Shown here: piece after piece, positions 22,989 to 34,099 of the stretch | Position numbering within the stretch: position 1 is the stretch's first letter | Layout: the number at the start of each line of letters is the position of its first letter | NCBI GenBank assembly: GCA_002205965.3 | Contig: NADL03000691.1 | Coordinates: 248,001-312,000 of the forward strand | Reading direction: 5' to 3' | Origin: Kappaphycus alvarezii | Taxonomy: Eukaryota > Rhodophyta > Florideophyceae > Gigartinales > Solieriaceae | DNA: 64,000 nt | The notes under the pieces: generated by a model | The model's database searches: none | What the model was told of the DNA's origin: nothing | Seen by the model: the letters and a program-made list of their open reading frames with translations, nothing else | Program-made: the position numbers and the translations under genes

Positions 22989-25507
22989 TTTTGGAGAAGG
23001 GGTAGTTTTGGGTGTCTTTACTGTTGGAACATATATTTGATCTATAGAGAAGTAGCTTTTAAAGCATAGAGAGAAATTCTTTAAGTTCCCCAAGTAGCTT
23101 AGATCTAACAGGAAGCAACGCAAAATTTTTGAAGACCACTGATGCAGTAACTGGCCGTTTGGGGACTACAATCCTACTAAATCCACAAGGCTAATAATTT
23201 ACTTATTTACGCTTCTTGGCTGACTAGGTAATCCTTTAGAGTAAAAACAGCCTGGATATAAATACAGTAGGTTCTTCATCAAGAAGATTATTTTGAAAAC
23301 CCCAGAGTAGAGGCAAACATGAATGAACATTTTTGGATGTTGTCTGAAACCTTGTTTTCTGGCAGAATAGAAACATCATTGAAACAATCAAGAATTCATA
23401 TGGGTACATTACGTCTTTAGATAAAGGCAGAACAGGAGGTCCCTGAAAACGAACTAAACATTGAGATCGCTGCTTAGAGATTCTTTGATACGTACAGGTA
23501 AAAAATTCAGGCAGACTCCAATGAGGGTGGAATGACAGTCAGACTCCGGGGAATCATCACTTGGGATGATAGGAAAAGTAAACCTGAATAAAAGAATATG
23601 AAATCCATGACGGGCAGCAGCTGGAAGGAAAATAGCAATATTTGAATATTTAAATTAAATATGTTTCGCAGCAGGTATTTTCAAAACAAAGGAGAGTATC
23701 AAATGGAGACATATATTATGTAGCTACTGTGAGATTTTAGCGGACTGAAAACTGGGGATGTCGTAAACTGGTAAGTTGTATGTTGTTACGAAAGTTGTTG
23801 GTTTCTTTTGTCCTATAGCTAATTACTAGGCGGTTTGGCAGTCCTACTAAGGGAGGAATTATTAGGTTATTTTAATGTATGGAAGCGTTTAGTATGCAAC
23901 AGGGGATAGCCGAACCGAACCTTTCAAATATTAAATAACCGAATCGAGTCACACACCATGTATGGAAGATGTGGTCGGTTGTCTCCACGCCGCTAGTGCG
24001 TTGTGCGGGGAAAGTCGAAACTGAGGGGTAACACTAAATAAAATTCCTTACTAAGCAGTTTTAGGTCAAGGTCACACACGAATTTAGAATACGAGAAAGG
24101 CTGTTGAGCGGGCGGATATTTCGCGACGGTTTTATTTAGTGGGCGAATTTCCATTCAAGCAAACTTTTCTAAAAGCTGAGAAACTCTAGCGTTTCACTGT
24201 AACTGATATGCTGTTTAAAACCCAAACAACTTATAATACACGGCTACTTGTATATACTTGGAATTTTATGACAGAATAGCTCCCTTTTTAAAATAACTCA
24301 GAGGGGAGACCATCAAGTGAAGAAAACGTATTGCAGGTCAAAAAGCTAAATTAAAATCCAAACTCCGTTTAGATTACCGCCGCTAGAAGTGTCAGACGAC
24401 AAAGTAACTACCCCATAAATTTACTCTCATGGACGATCATCCCCCGCCCCCAAATTACAACAGAGATACTTTATTAAGTCGTTTGAATGCACGTTAATGG
24501 GACTTACAATCTTTGGAACATTTGCAGCAAAGCAAACTCATTTAAACTCGGTATTAAACGGCATCCACTACGCCTAATTCCTAAGGGAACAGTTGCTGTC
24601 ACTTTAGGAAATGACACATCTTTCTATATTAAACTACGCAATTATTTTCTCCCTGAAATGTTCTAGTCATACAGCCCTCCTTTTGACACTCACTCATACA
24701 CTTACCTTTCTGACGCCTTTCATACGTACAATTGCCGAAGTACCGCAATTAGTGTACTTGTAAATCACTTGCAACTAGAAATGACCTACTTCCTAAATAT
24801 TACATTACCTAAACTGTCCCCCTTGCAAACTGCGTGTCAAGTTTGCCAGTACAACCACATACAACTAGACTCATGTGCAATAATCGCCTATATTGAGTAA
24901 AGAACTTTTTTCACTAATATTTCTGTTTATTGTTTGTAGTTAATTGCATATCTAGCGGGGGAATGTGGGCTGCTTTAATAATTGAGAGATATGGTCAGTT
25001 GTGGCTCGAAATATCTTCAGCGGTGCAGAAACCGACACCCGGAATGAGAGGTACTATCGATCATCATCTTCCCCAGGCCCCACAATAACCAGGCCCCAAA
25101 TGCTTGATAATTTCCTTTCATCACTCTTTCTGCGCACCTCAATTCTGCCCCACTATATTATTGTTCACATCAAGAATATCCTTATCTGAACTGCTGCCAA
25201 TCTTAATGCTTTGGATTGATTCCCATCTCGATAGTCATGCGACCCTAAATAAATCAAAGATGACATTGCACTTTGTCCTATCTGTGGTGGTGGTGGTAGA
25301 TCTTTATTTGTAATGAAGTCTTCAGTGCTCTTAGTGAGAAAGCCTCGGTATTCTTCCAATCACGCTATTTTCGTTGCTGTCAGTTGCAGATATTCACCCG
25401 GGGGAAGTTTTGGGTGTTTTTACTGTTGCAAGATAAATTCGATCTATCCCTCCCTGCATTGAAGTTTTTGCCGCCCTTATCCTATACACTAGGTTTTCTG
25501 CCTATGA

Positions 25508-25549
25508 TCGAATATATCTTCCAACAGTAAAAACACCCAAAAATTCCAC
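25508..25549 (+). mobile_element. 42-bp LINE-tail micro-insertion (arm B)
   Basis: It is flanked by the perfect 14-bp repeat TTTTCTGCCTATGA at 25494-25507 and 25550-25563. Counterparts in A (5643-5684) and C (near 60990-61030) have decayed repeats. Confidence 0.8.
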
Positions 25550-25655
25550 TTTTCTGCCTATGACAGGTATACAAAGGTGAGCCGGTTCTCGCCAGTGACC
25601 TCTGGTTTACTTTAATTTAACTATTTTCTGCTCATTCCTCGCGATTAAATTACTG

Positions 25656-25694
25656 GGAAAGTCTTGGGTGTTTTTACTGTTGGAAGATATATTC
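25656..25694 (-). mobile_element. 39-bp LINE-tail micro-insertion (arm B)
   Basis: It is flanked by the perfect 13-bp repeat GATTAAATTACTG at 25643-25655 and 25695-25707. It also occurs in A (near 5500-5550, inverted) and in C (near 61130-61180), where the repeats have diverged. Confidence 0.8.
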
Positions 25695-26470
25695 GATTAA
25701 ATTACTGTGTCTTGTGTCAGCTTCGTGAAACATCTACCACGATTATCAAAGCAAACCTGTGAATTCCGCTCTGCCAACGTTACACATATAAATAGAAGGG
25801 GTCGATTTGGTTCTTTAATATTTTGAAAGGTACGGTTGGGCTATCCCCCAGTGTATGCTACACGTATTCAAGACCCGTATTCAGGATAAATGATTGAGGT
25901 TTCGAAAAAGCCCACCGTAACTTCACGCTGGCATTTTGGGATACTACCTCGAGAGATAGGTTCCTGCACTGGACCATCGATATTAATGCAAAAAGTTTCA
26001 CTGAATATCGCACACATCCTGTACTGTACATATGACATTGTACCCGACTAGAAACATGGATTTATATCATATTGAGACTGACAGTCTGAAATATGCAGCA
26101 TAGTTTTGTGCAGTGAGCCCCATTTCTTAGAAGTAACAACGGGAGGTCTTTTACAGTAACAATGAAGCTGGCTGATGCCCAATCAGCTTGTATGGTATTG
26201 AACTCTTTTATTTGGGTTATTAAAGGGAGCTGCATGTAACGAAGCTTGGCATGTATTTCCGTTGCATGTACGAATCGCATGAGCTCTGGTAGTTACGCTT
26301 GTACTGGAATTAAGTTCCTCTTCTCGCTCACTTGCATATGCATTCTGTGAGAGGTCAAGAACACTCCTGTTTAGAATAAATCTTATGAAAACCCTAATCG
26401 ATATTTGTCCTCCTCCTCGTTAGTTTGGTGTACTTATTCGCGGTCTCTACGTCGCCACTTGAGATACACC

Positions 26471-26920
26471 TTATAAGCAGTGAAATTTCATTCCTAGTAC
26501 ATACTTTTCGACAATACCAATTGCGGCATGATTCCAAATTATTAACTGAATTTGCTGTATGTTGGAGTAGAAATCGAAGAACAGATCATTGCGTGTTCGA
26601 AACGAAGTCCGCAGCTTGGAGATACGAGCATATCTGTGGTTTTTCGCTCTGTCGATCAAAGAACACTTCGGAGTCTGCAGAAACTCGTAGTCTTTGGCTG
26701 CTGTACGAGGTGTATACTGTCGCAAGGTTCGGCTTTGTTCTATGCGTTGCCGCCAAGTACAAACTTCTCTAGCGCCAAGATAGATTCTCATTGCAACGTT
26801 AACAATTGTGATTCTCGATAACAAATGAAGGTATAGACAAAAAACTAAGGGACATGCGCAGATACATTGAAGAAAGGAAATTGTGTTCACCGTTTCGTCC
26901 CGATTCAACAGGGGCCCCAT
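26471..26920 (-). other. 149-codon open frame upstream of peptide gene B, probably non-coding
   Basis: This is the arm B counterpart of 4281-4730. It has no recognised domain, and the frame is not kept in segment C. Confidence 0.15.
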
Positions 26921-27169
26921 TCTTCCCCACGCAACCTAAACCATTTTACAATAACAGCTATGCTTTCATGGTTGTACTAAAAGTCTAAAGAATCACTCCA
27001 CCTTTCCGGTCATTTCTCGACCACATTTCTATAATTCTAGAAACCTCATTACCTCCACCAAACTAGGTCTCAAAACATTCCGAAACTTTCAAACCTCACC
27101 ACGCCCGGGTTTCCCAATCAAGACTACTCAGCCGCCGCTACAGGAGACTCGGATAGACCCAACCTCATG

Positions 27170-27178
27170 TATATAAAT
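27170..27178 (+). promoter_or_regulatory. TATA box of peptide gene B
   Basis: TATATAAAT, 122 bp upstream of the ATG. A GGGTTTCCC motif lies at 27107-27115, with a related motif at the matching place in C and, with one change, in A. It resembles a Rel-type site only loosely. Confidence 0.65.
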
Positions 27179-27291
27179 CCAACCGAGGCGCTCCTTCCGT
27201 ACTGTCTTTGCAATAACTACCCAATACTTCCAAACAACTTACCAACAACTTAAGAGCTGCTACACCTTCCAAAGCCATCGAAACCGCAAAA

Positions 27292-27546
27292 ATGGTTAAG
27301 TCAACCTTCATCTTTGCCCTCACCCTTTTCGTTTTCGCCACCTTCGCTGTCGCCCTCATTCCAGAAGAAAACCTTGACGAGGCTTACCGTCAGACTAGGA
27401 TCTTTCGTGGCCCATGTGGAGGCGCCGGTCGCGCCTCCAGGATGTGTCGCGAGATGGGAACCCCTACTTTCAGCTGCCAAGTTGTTGGCTGTCAACGCGG
27501 AAATCGTCGTCGCAGCTTCCGTTGCACATGCCGTCCTGTGATGTAA
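27292..27546 (+). CDS. Secreted cationic six-cysteine peptide, copy B
   Basis: 84 codons in one exon. The signal peptide is identical to copy A. The pro-segment reads PEENLDEAYRQTR and is followed by IFRGPCGGAGRASRMC and the rest of the six-cysteine, Arg-rich domain ending RCTCRPVM. The stop is followed at once by a 3' flank shared with A and C. There is no upstream in-frame Met here, which supports the MVKS start in all copies. Relative to copy C there are 16 amino-acid differences, nearly all after the signal peptide, against only about five silent differences by hand count. Function (antimicrobial) is inferred. Confidence 0.85.
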   Translation: MVKSTFIFALTLFVFATFAVALIPEENLDEAYRQTRIFRGPCGGAGRASRMCREMGTPTFSCQVVGCQRGNRRRSFRCTCRPVM

Positions 27547-28404
27547 GAGGCTCACCGACCTTTGAAGCTGTACCCAAGTAGGTGCATCAACGGCATGGAA
27601 AACATTTTCTTCTACCTGTTGCGTGGAGTAGGACAGAATTAGAGACACACAAAATTGCCTGGCGTGGTCTTTTGATGACTTTCCTTCCTCCTCTTCCACT
27701 AGATGTCGTAAATGATCTCGCGAAAGCTCAGAATTTGAGTTTACTTTGCACTTTATGTTGTTCTTTCTGCTACCACCTAGCATACGCTAGTTAGCGGAAA
27801 TTAGCATGCATCCTTACTGGAGGACCTTGGAGCGCTGAAACCGTGGCGATTTAAAGTGGATAGGTGGGGGATATTGGCTAGAAGTTGCTTGACTTTCGGA
27901 ACAGAATTATACAAAACACAGGTTCCAGGAGTGCAGCTCCCTCTCTATGCAATATCCCCTCCTGATACTGAAATCGCCACTGTTTGGATTGCAATATTTG
28001 CTTATGTTTGGCGCTCAATTGAAAAACATTACAAAGGACTTCTTTCAATTGTTCTTCCCTTTGTTCTGAAACCCGTTTTACGTTTCTAAAAGGATTATCG
28101 CATCCAGTCTGCTTTCGAATACCTCTCCCGCTGTTATCAAATTTCTTCTGTAGCTTATCCAATTAACGATATCATCCATCTACCTCTTGCCTCTCTGCCT
28201 GCTCTCTTTTCGACATTTGTGGGTTGTCAAAGAATCTTCTATCTCCTAACTACAGTGCTAAGAGGTATAATTTCTTATAGAAAAACATTCGGTCATCTCT
28301 TTATAGCTCTCACAGCTAGTTGGTCGAGGAAATCATAAATTTTCACTCAATCAGGCGCATTTCCAAAATGATTATCGTTGGCGATTTTCACATACCGTCC
28401 CAAA

Positions 28405-28890
28405 ATTCAACTTTTCAGACGATTGCGGAGAGAAGGGCGAGGACGAAGGAGACTGGCCTTTAGAAATCTCAGAGGATCCGTCAAAGAACCGCTCCGTGAG
28501 GGACTTTTGTTCGCAATACTTGGTGGCTTAAGGTCGGATTCTCACTCGGCTCTGTCTGTTTCTCAAAGAGACAGGCCCATAGTGAACTTCCATACAGTAC
28601 CGGACACCCCGCGCCCGCCATCTAGTGGCGGTAAGCCCCAATCTTCCACCTGGTTGAGCTGCTTACTAAACAACACCCAAAGGGTCTATGGGCAGTCGCC
28701 TTTGCGCGAAAGTGCGGTTATTAAGGCCACAGAGAAGTACATTAACCTGTCTGTGGTGGATCCTACAGAGCGGAACATCTCCTGGTGCCTCCTCGATTGA
28801 CGGACTGATCTCATCTCAACTCTTTAGAAAGCGACGAGGTCGATGATGCCATTTCCGATCTGGAGGAGTTAGTGTCTATTAGACCATTGT
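28405..28890 (+). mobile_element. Internally deleted copy of the ORF-bearing retroposon (arm B)
   Basis: It begins at CAGACGATTGCGGAGAG, as 54547 does, and jumps after GAGGATCC to the CTCCGTGAGGGACTTTTGTT stretch, giving the same deletion as arm A. It keeps a frame of 140 codons (28378-28800) and breaks off near 28890 without its 3' tail. Confidence 0.6.
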
Positions 28891-29379
28891 ACTCACATGA
28901 GGAAAACTTTTACCTATTTTAAATACAAAAATTTTTAGTCGCCTTTCTTTAGTTCCTACGTACTCTTTTAAACATGTAGATAATCTATCAAAACAAACTT
29001 TTCGAGAGTTTCCACTCTGCTCAACGCAGGAACAACTTTCCTTGAAGCGATACTCATTGATATCCCCTCATTTTTCACAGAAATGGATCCACGAACAGTT
29101 TCAGGAAATCCAGTTCACTGTCATGCTTCCCTTGTTACGTCAGATGCAGAATGTAAGCGCTTGTATGTGTCAGCTTGGAGGACGAAATTGCTCGCTGGAA
29201 CCGTTATTGCCGTCCACATGGACATTGTAAGCGTTCGAAGGAGGAAGTCAGTGGAGGCAAGCTGGAGGAGACGTGACCGTCTCAAAACTGTCACGTTGAA
29301 GACTGTCAACATCAAAGCAGGATAACCTTTAACAGACGTCGTAGTGGAGAAAGGAACCGCTCAATTGCCAAACGAAGCG

Positions 29380-31190
29380 GTACTCGAAGGTTTGGGCGCT
29401 CCTTAACCGTCTTCGTCGGCATCGGATGAGAATTCCGATGATTCCACGGCGCATCAATCAGATGCACCTGTTTTTTCTCATGGACGATCACGGACCAATC
29501 AGGAGGTTTTCAAACCTATTCACGAAAATGTATCTGAGAAAAGCTGCAAAATAAATTGGCTACTCTGGTAATATTCCCTTGTATGGTTGTGATCCTCGAG
29601 ATTTATCGCCATTTGAATGCTTTATGAGCATGTTTCGTGTCTGTTACCTAACTTTTATGCGTGACGTTACAAATGGTCGATTGAATGCCATTGTAAATCA
29701 TCCCATCTCATCAGGAGGGATATTGAAGTTCTTTGGGATTCTCATGCTCATGAAAAGGTTTTCATTTTCAAACTGCCGCGATCTCTGGAGTGAATCTGGT
29801 TCGAAGTTTATTTCAGCACCGAGCTTTAGAAAGATCATGTCACGTATAAGGTTTGAGCTGATTCTCGTAAACATTTGCTTCAGTCACACTTCTGAACGGG
29901 AGGAAAGGTTTTTGGATAAATCGAAATGGTCTTTAGTAAGTGGGTTTTTGAAGGCTATCAATGACCACCGCAGGCAATAGGTCACGCCATTCTCTCATAT
30001 CTGCGTCTATGAAAGTATTAGCAGATGGCACGGTCTCGGGGGAGATTGGATCAAAAAGGACTTCCACATTACGGTGCCTACGATAAAATGCTCCAAATAA
30101 CTGCGAATTGAAGGCTTCTGCATGTGGCCAAAGTGGAAAAATGTTGAGAGTAGAGCTCGTGATAGTAAAAACAGGTGGCCTTCGGCGTGACTTCACAGAG
30201 CAATTCTGTCACACCACCGCACTTACCCTTCGTCTTGTTCAACCCTGGCTGTAGACATTTCGCTATTTATGTGGGGATTAATGTTTTGCATCGGTTTCAA
30301 CTGCGGAAGCCTTGATGAGATATGGAACGAGATTGATTGGTGTGGTCAAGAATGCGGTTCAGAAATTTCCAATGCAATGCATGTCACCACAGGAGCTCAC
30401 GGAGGGCGTATATCATATTCCGATGGTTTCGAAGAATCCTGACAACAATAAATCTCTAATGGCTGGGTTTTGGATGGATAGAGAACGGAAATATTTCGTC
30501 AGCAGTTGCCATAAAACCAATCAGGGACCCCGATGTTGTAGGGAAAGACGGAGAACTGTGAATGGCGAGACAAGGAAAGTGGAACTCGAGATTGCAGTTC
30601 CAGATGTTGTGGAGAGGTACTACGACACGTTTTCTTAAGTCTGCAGTCACAGCAGATGTAGGCAAGATACCCTTGGAACTGAGAAGAAATTGGAAGTAAA
30701 ATATTGCTCCAAAAGGGTCAATTCCTCTCTCTTGTAGATCATAACTTTTGATTCATTTTTACTATATAAGCATTCTTTTTGTCCAGGACTCTTCTTATCA
30801 TAATCCAAGTTTTATGAGATGCTTGCCGAAGAACCCATTGAGAACACGTTTGATTTGAGATCACGTAGGACATCTAAGTGATTACAAAATGAGGATGACA
30901 ACGATATGTTGGACCCTTTTCAGGGATTGGAACTCATCCTGCTGTAAGTAAGAAGAAGAGGAAATTGAGTAATGGTGAGTATACTAACGCATCTTACCAA
31001 GGTCGCTGTCGAGTTTTTAAGGTCTGCAAGTTAAAATTTCTTCTTGTAATTGCCGTGACAGCGGCCTTGATGATGTTTATATCTGTCACGCGAGCACAAA
31101 AAGGTGTCACTTCTTGGACTACGTGCCCGAGAGAAATCATATAGATCTAAAAAATGATTCCAAGTCGGTATAAAGTAGTGTGGCTTTTTG
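29380..31190 (+). pseudogene. piggyBac-type transposase, broken
   Basis: Two well-preserved pieces of a piggyBac transposase are visible. The first, 29579-29980, contains PFECFMSMF, YLTFMRDVTN, ILKFFGILMLMKRF and FRKIMSRIRFELI. The second, 30312-30638, contains TRLIGVVKNAVQKFPMQCMS, MAGFWMDRERKYFVSSC and the VELEIAVPDVVERYYD end. Between them a plus-strand stretch still shows the SISRWHGLGGDWIKKDF-like catalytic region, out of frame and with stops. A cysteine-rich C-terminal tail (ICHASTKRCHFLDYV) can be read near 31080-31150. At least three frame or stop lesions mean it is dead. I could not identify its TTAA-flanked terminal repeats. It truncates arm B at about 28.89 kb. Confidence 0.85.
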
Positions 31191-31420
31191 TTTTAAAAGA
31201 AGAAATTAATCAAGGAGTTCTATTTCTATAGCCCCGTAGTGGTTGTAGTTGCTTCATCTGACTTGCGAAGTTAGCTGCTGTCTATGTCGTACTGAATTAA
31301 AAATTTATGAGATGTCACCGTATTCCGTCTCATGTTCAAGTGGATGCCTACTGACACACTGAGACAGCAGTTTTCTCACAACAAGTCGAGTTCCCGTTGG
31401 AATTTTAGGGTTTTCTTACA

Positions 31421-31493
31421 GAACCCTAGCGAGAATCGAACTCACAATCTTTGAGTCAGCAACCTACGATTCGCACCATAGGCCACCGTACCA
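31421..31493 (-). repeat. tRNA-like sequence (tRNA pseudogene or SINE head)
   Basis: On the minus strand there is a box A-like TGGCCTATGGTG and a box B-like AGTTCGATTCT about 35 nt further on, bounded by GGTACGG and AGGGTTC. The anticodon arm (near GCTGACTCAAAG) does not pair well and the acceptor ends are not complementary, so a functional tRNA is unlikely. It is best read as a tRNA-derived SINE head or a decayed tRNA. Confidence 0.5.
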
Positions 31494-31540
31494 GTGATGA
31501 ATGTGAGGAAGGGACTGGAAGTATATGAAGTTGGAAACAA

Positions 31541-32296
31541 TTGCATCTTCAATACCCCACAACCGCTACGGTGGTGTCCTCGGCCCACTGGCAGACCATG
31601 CTCCGCCGGCACCTAGGCCTCCCCGTATACGACGACTCCCGCCCGCTCACTTGTGCCCGCTGCAATCAAACTTTGGACGCACTCGGGGACCACGCGGCTG
31701 ACCTCTGCCCTGCCGGCTTCGGTCGCTCGCACCGCCACAACTCGCTGCGCAACGTTTTCGCCTACCACGTTGCTCGCGCCTCGGGCCTAGACTGCCAATA
31801 CGAAGTCCCGCTCCTTGTCCCGGGAACGAATATCCGCCCTGTGGACATTCTCATACAACCCCCCCCCTGCCCACTTCCCAACAGGTCCACCCATAGCCTG
31901 CGACCTAACCATTGTCTCACCGTTCAAGGTGTGCGCACAAGGGCCACCCAAATGGCCGGCGGCGCCGCCGACATTGCCCACCGAGACAAAGTCACAGACC
32001 TGGAGCGCAAACTGGTACGCCGCATCCCGCCCCCTTCGCACAACACCCTCCAGGAACCGAATTTCAAGTTTCAGCCCTTGGCTTTCGAATCCTTGGGTGC
32101 CCCATCCCCCGCCTCTATCCTGTTCATCGAAGACTTCATCCCGCACATCGCAGAGAAGTTCAACACAACCACAGCAGTGATCCGCAGACGTATTTATCAG
32201 CGCATTAGTTGCACACTGTGGTCTTCTATTGCAATGGCGATTATATGGCGAGCCCCACTGCACGTGCCTGACGTGGAACATCCGGTTAGTTCTTAG
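31541..32296 (+). pseudogene. LINE fragment: restriction-like endonuclease domain
   Basis: The open frame shows the C-terminal domain typical of REL-endonuclease LINE proteins: C-x2-C (CARC), LGDHAADLC, then SHRHNSLRN, and the DIL that follows IRPV in place of the usual RPD. Near the middle the family-typical CDLTIVSPF lies in another frame, so the copy is broken there. It is GC-richer than its surroundings, suggesting a different source lineage from the LINE at 49.6 kb, with which it shares little beyond the motif skeleton. No reverse transcriptase part is seen upstream. Confidence 0.65.
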
Positions 32297-32589
32297 CCGT
32301 ATAGTCAGTCCTGCAGTGTACACGATAGATACTCGATGAAGTGAAGTTTCAGCAACGTCGGTCAGTCAGACACTACTGTGCGTATCTCCTTACAGAGCAG
32401 CTTTTTTAATAATAAATATTGGGATAAAAAATAATTTGACTACCTTAGTACAGTACTTCAAATTTTTTTTGTCCTCATATATGGGCAGTGCCATGACGGA
32501 TAGACACTATAAATTGGTAGAGAGAAGGATTGAGTAATGGGCGGGTATATCTCGTGGTATGTGTTTTAAATGAAAATTTATGCATGGTG

Positions 32590-32760
32590 CGCGGGATAGC
32601 CTGGCACGCTGTGCTGCCTGCGCTGTCAATTTAATTAAAATTTTAATTTCAATGATTTTTAGTGGGATGCTTTGCACCGTACTTTATCGGTGCCAACAGG
32701 GACTGCAGGTACTATATTGGAGGTACAATTTGTGAGGGTTGAAATTCTATATTAGGGACT
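32590..32760 (+). repeat. Dispersed repeat, copy 2 (matches 13683-13850)
   Basis: It has the same order of blocks as 13683-13850 with about one base in five changed. It runs directly into the minisatellite. Confidence 0.5.
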
Positions 32761-32794
32761 GTTTGCAAGAAATGATAGGAAAACTTTATGGGCC

Positions 32795-33194
32795 AGCAAG
32801 CCCTAGTGGGACGCTAACCAAACCAAGTCGCACACAGCACAGGCAGCAAGCCGTAGTGGAACGCTTATCAAACCATGCCACACACAACATAGGCAGCAAG
32901 CCGCAGTGGGACGCTCACATAACTAAATCACACACAGCACAGGCAGAAAGCCGTAGTGAGACACCCACCATAACAGGTCACACACAACATAAACATGAAG
33001 CCGTAGTGAGACGCTCACCAAACCAAATCACACACAACACAGGCAGCAAGCCGTAGTGGAACGCTTATCAAACCATGCCACACACAACATAGGCAGCAAG
33101 CCGTAGTGGGACGCTCACATAACTAAATCACACACAGCACAGGCAGAAAGCCGTAGTGGGACGGCCACTAAACTAATTCAAACTTCACACAGAG
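32795..33194. repeat. 50-bp minisatellite, eight units
   Basis: Units of exactly 50 bp start at 32795, 32845, 32895, 32945, 32995, 33045, 33095 and 33145, each with AAGCC-TAGTG-GACGC and a CACACA-CA core. Units 2-4 and 6-8 are nearly identical, giving a 200-bp higher-order period. The 105-codon open frame across it is a by-product of the repeat. Confidence 0.95.
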
Positions 33195-34099
33195 TTTAAT
33201 CACACAGAGTGTAAAGAAAGTTCACAGGCATTCCTATCTTAGTATTTTGCACCGCGATAGCGTCTACCGCAGCACTTTAGTAGCTCGCAAAGACTCTTAC
33301 TCCGGCTAGTTAGTAGTTTTCTCTTTCTTTGTGCCATTTTAACCCTATCAGTATGATCAAAGTACTTTGCTTCATACACGTTATCAAATAAATTTTGCTG
33401 GCGAAAATGAACTTCCATCACAGATGCCCCTGTAATATATCCGTGCCCCAACTGACCACATCTTTCAAACAATGAATTCAAACAATATGGAAACACAACC
33501 ACTTCATCAAAGCAAATAATAGCTAACAGCAGCAAAGGATAACTAAAATAAGTACACGTAGCAGTGTTTAGGGTTAACTTATGCATCTTACTTGCTCCAA
33601 TAAGTGAGACACATTTGAACCTGTGTGTTGGACGTTTGCTCGAGACAGAACTGGTAAGGATAGGGTCAAAACTGCTTGAAAATTCGAATCTCTGGATCCT
33701 GTTGTACAAAGACTATGGGCGCGGGCGCTTTCGCCAGGCATTATACCCCAATAAGGTGTAGTGCGGAAGCTTCCGTTTGTTGAAAACCTTAATTGTCTTG
33801 AGTGGAGGTACGGTGCCGGCAATAGCGGCCTGAGGGGGCACAAGAAGGGAAGAGGATGTTCCAGCGAAAAGGTGGGTGAGTTGCCAGGACTGAGGATAAT
33901 GGAACGAGAATAATGGAATGGTGGAACTGGATGAGGTGATCGGCGTGACTCCCCAGACGATGAAACCCTTGTCCGGTTTCATTATTTACATCATGCGTAC
34001 GCTCCGGTAAACTCTTTAGATATGGTGTGTTCGCGTCCGTAAGAGTTGTGAGGAGAGTAGCGCAATCATACGCCCATGACGGATATGCGCGTTGATCTT

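Larger units (their letters stand above)
20110..28890 (+). repeat. Arm B of the inverted segmental duplication
   Basis: It matches arm A on the opposite strand from the segment near 20.1-20.35 kb (versus 12.0-12.2 kb) through the peptide gene to about 28.89 kb. Beyond that it is replaced by the piggyBac remains. From about 22.58 kb onward it also matches segment C directly. Confidence 0.85.

Noticed and set aside
5643-25707. Short tails as terminal inverted repeats of MITEs
   Set aside because: Some tails face each other and look like inverted termini, but single tails have their own target duplications and empty sites, lengths vary only at the side away from the C-rich end, and the parent is a LINE 3' UTR.
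29933-30196. 87-codon minus-strand frame
   Set aside because: It is antisense to the catalytic region of the broken piggyBac transposase.
31421-31493. Functional tRNA gene
   Set aside because: The anticodon and acceptor stems do not pair adequately. It is kept only as a tRNA-like repeat.
31787-32323. 178-codon minus-strand frame
   Set aside because: It is antisense to the GC-rich LINE endonuclease fragment. The sense strand carries the recognisable motifs.
32739-33056. 105-codon open frame
   Set aside because: It is created by the 50-bp repeat unit.
32795-33194. CRISPR-like array
   Set aside because: The units are contiguous tandem repeats with no unique spacers, in a eukaryotic context.
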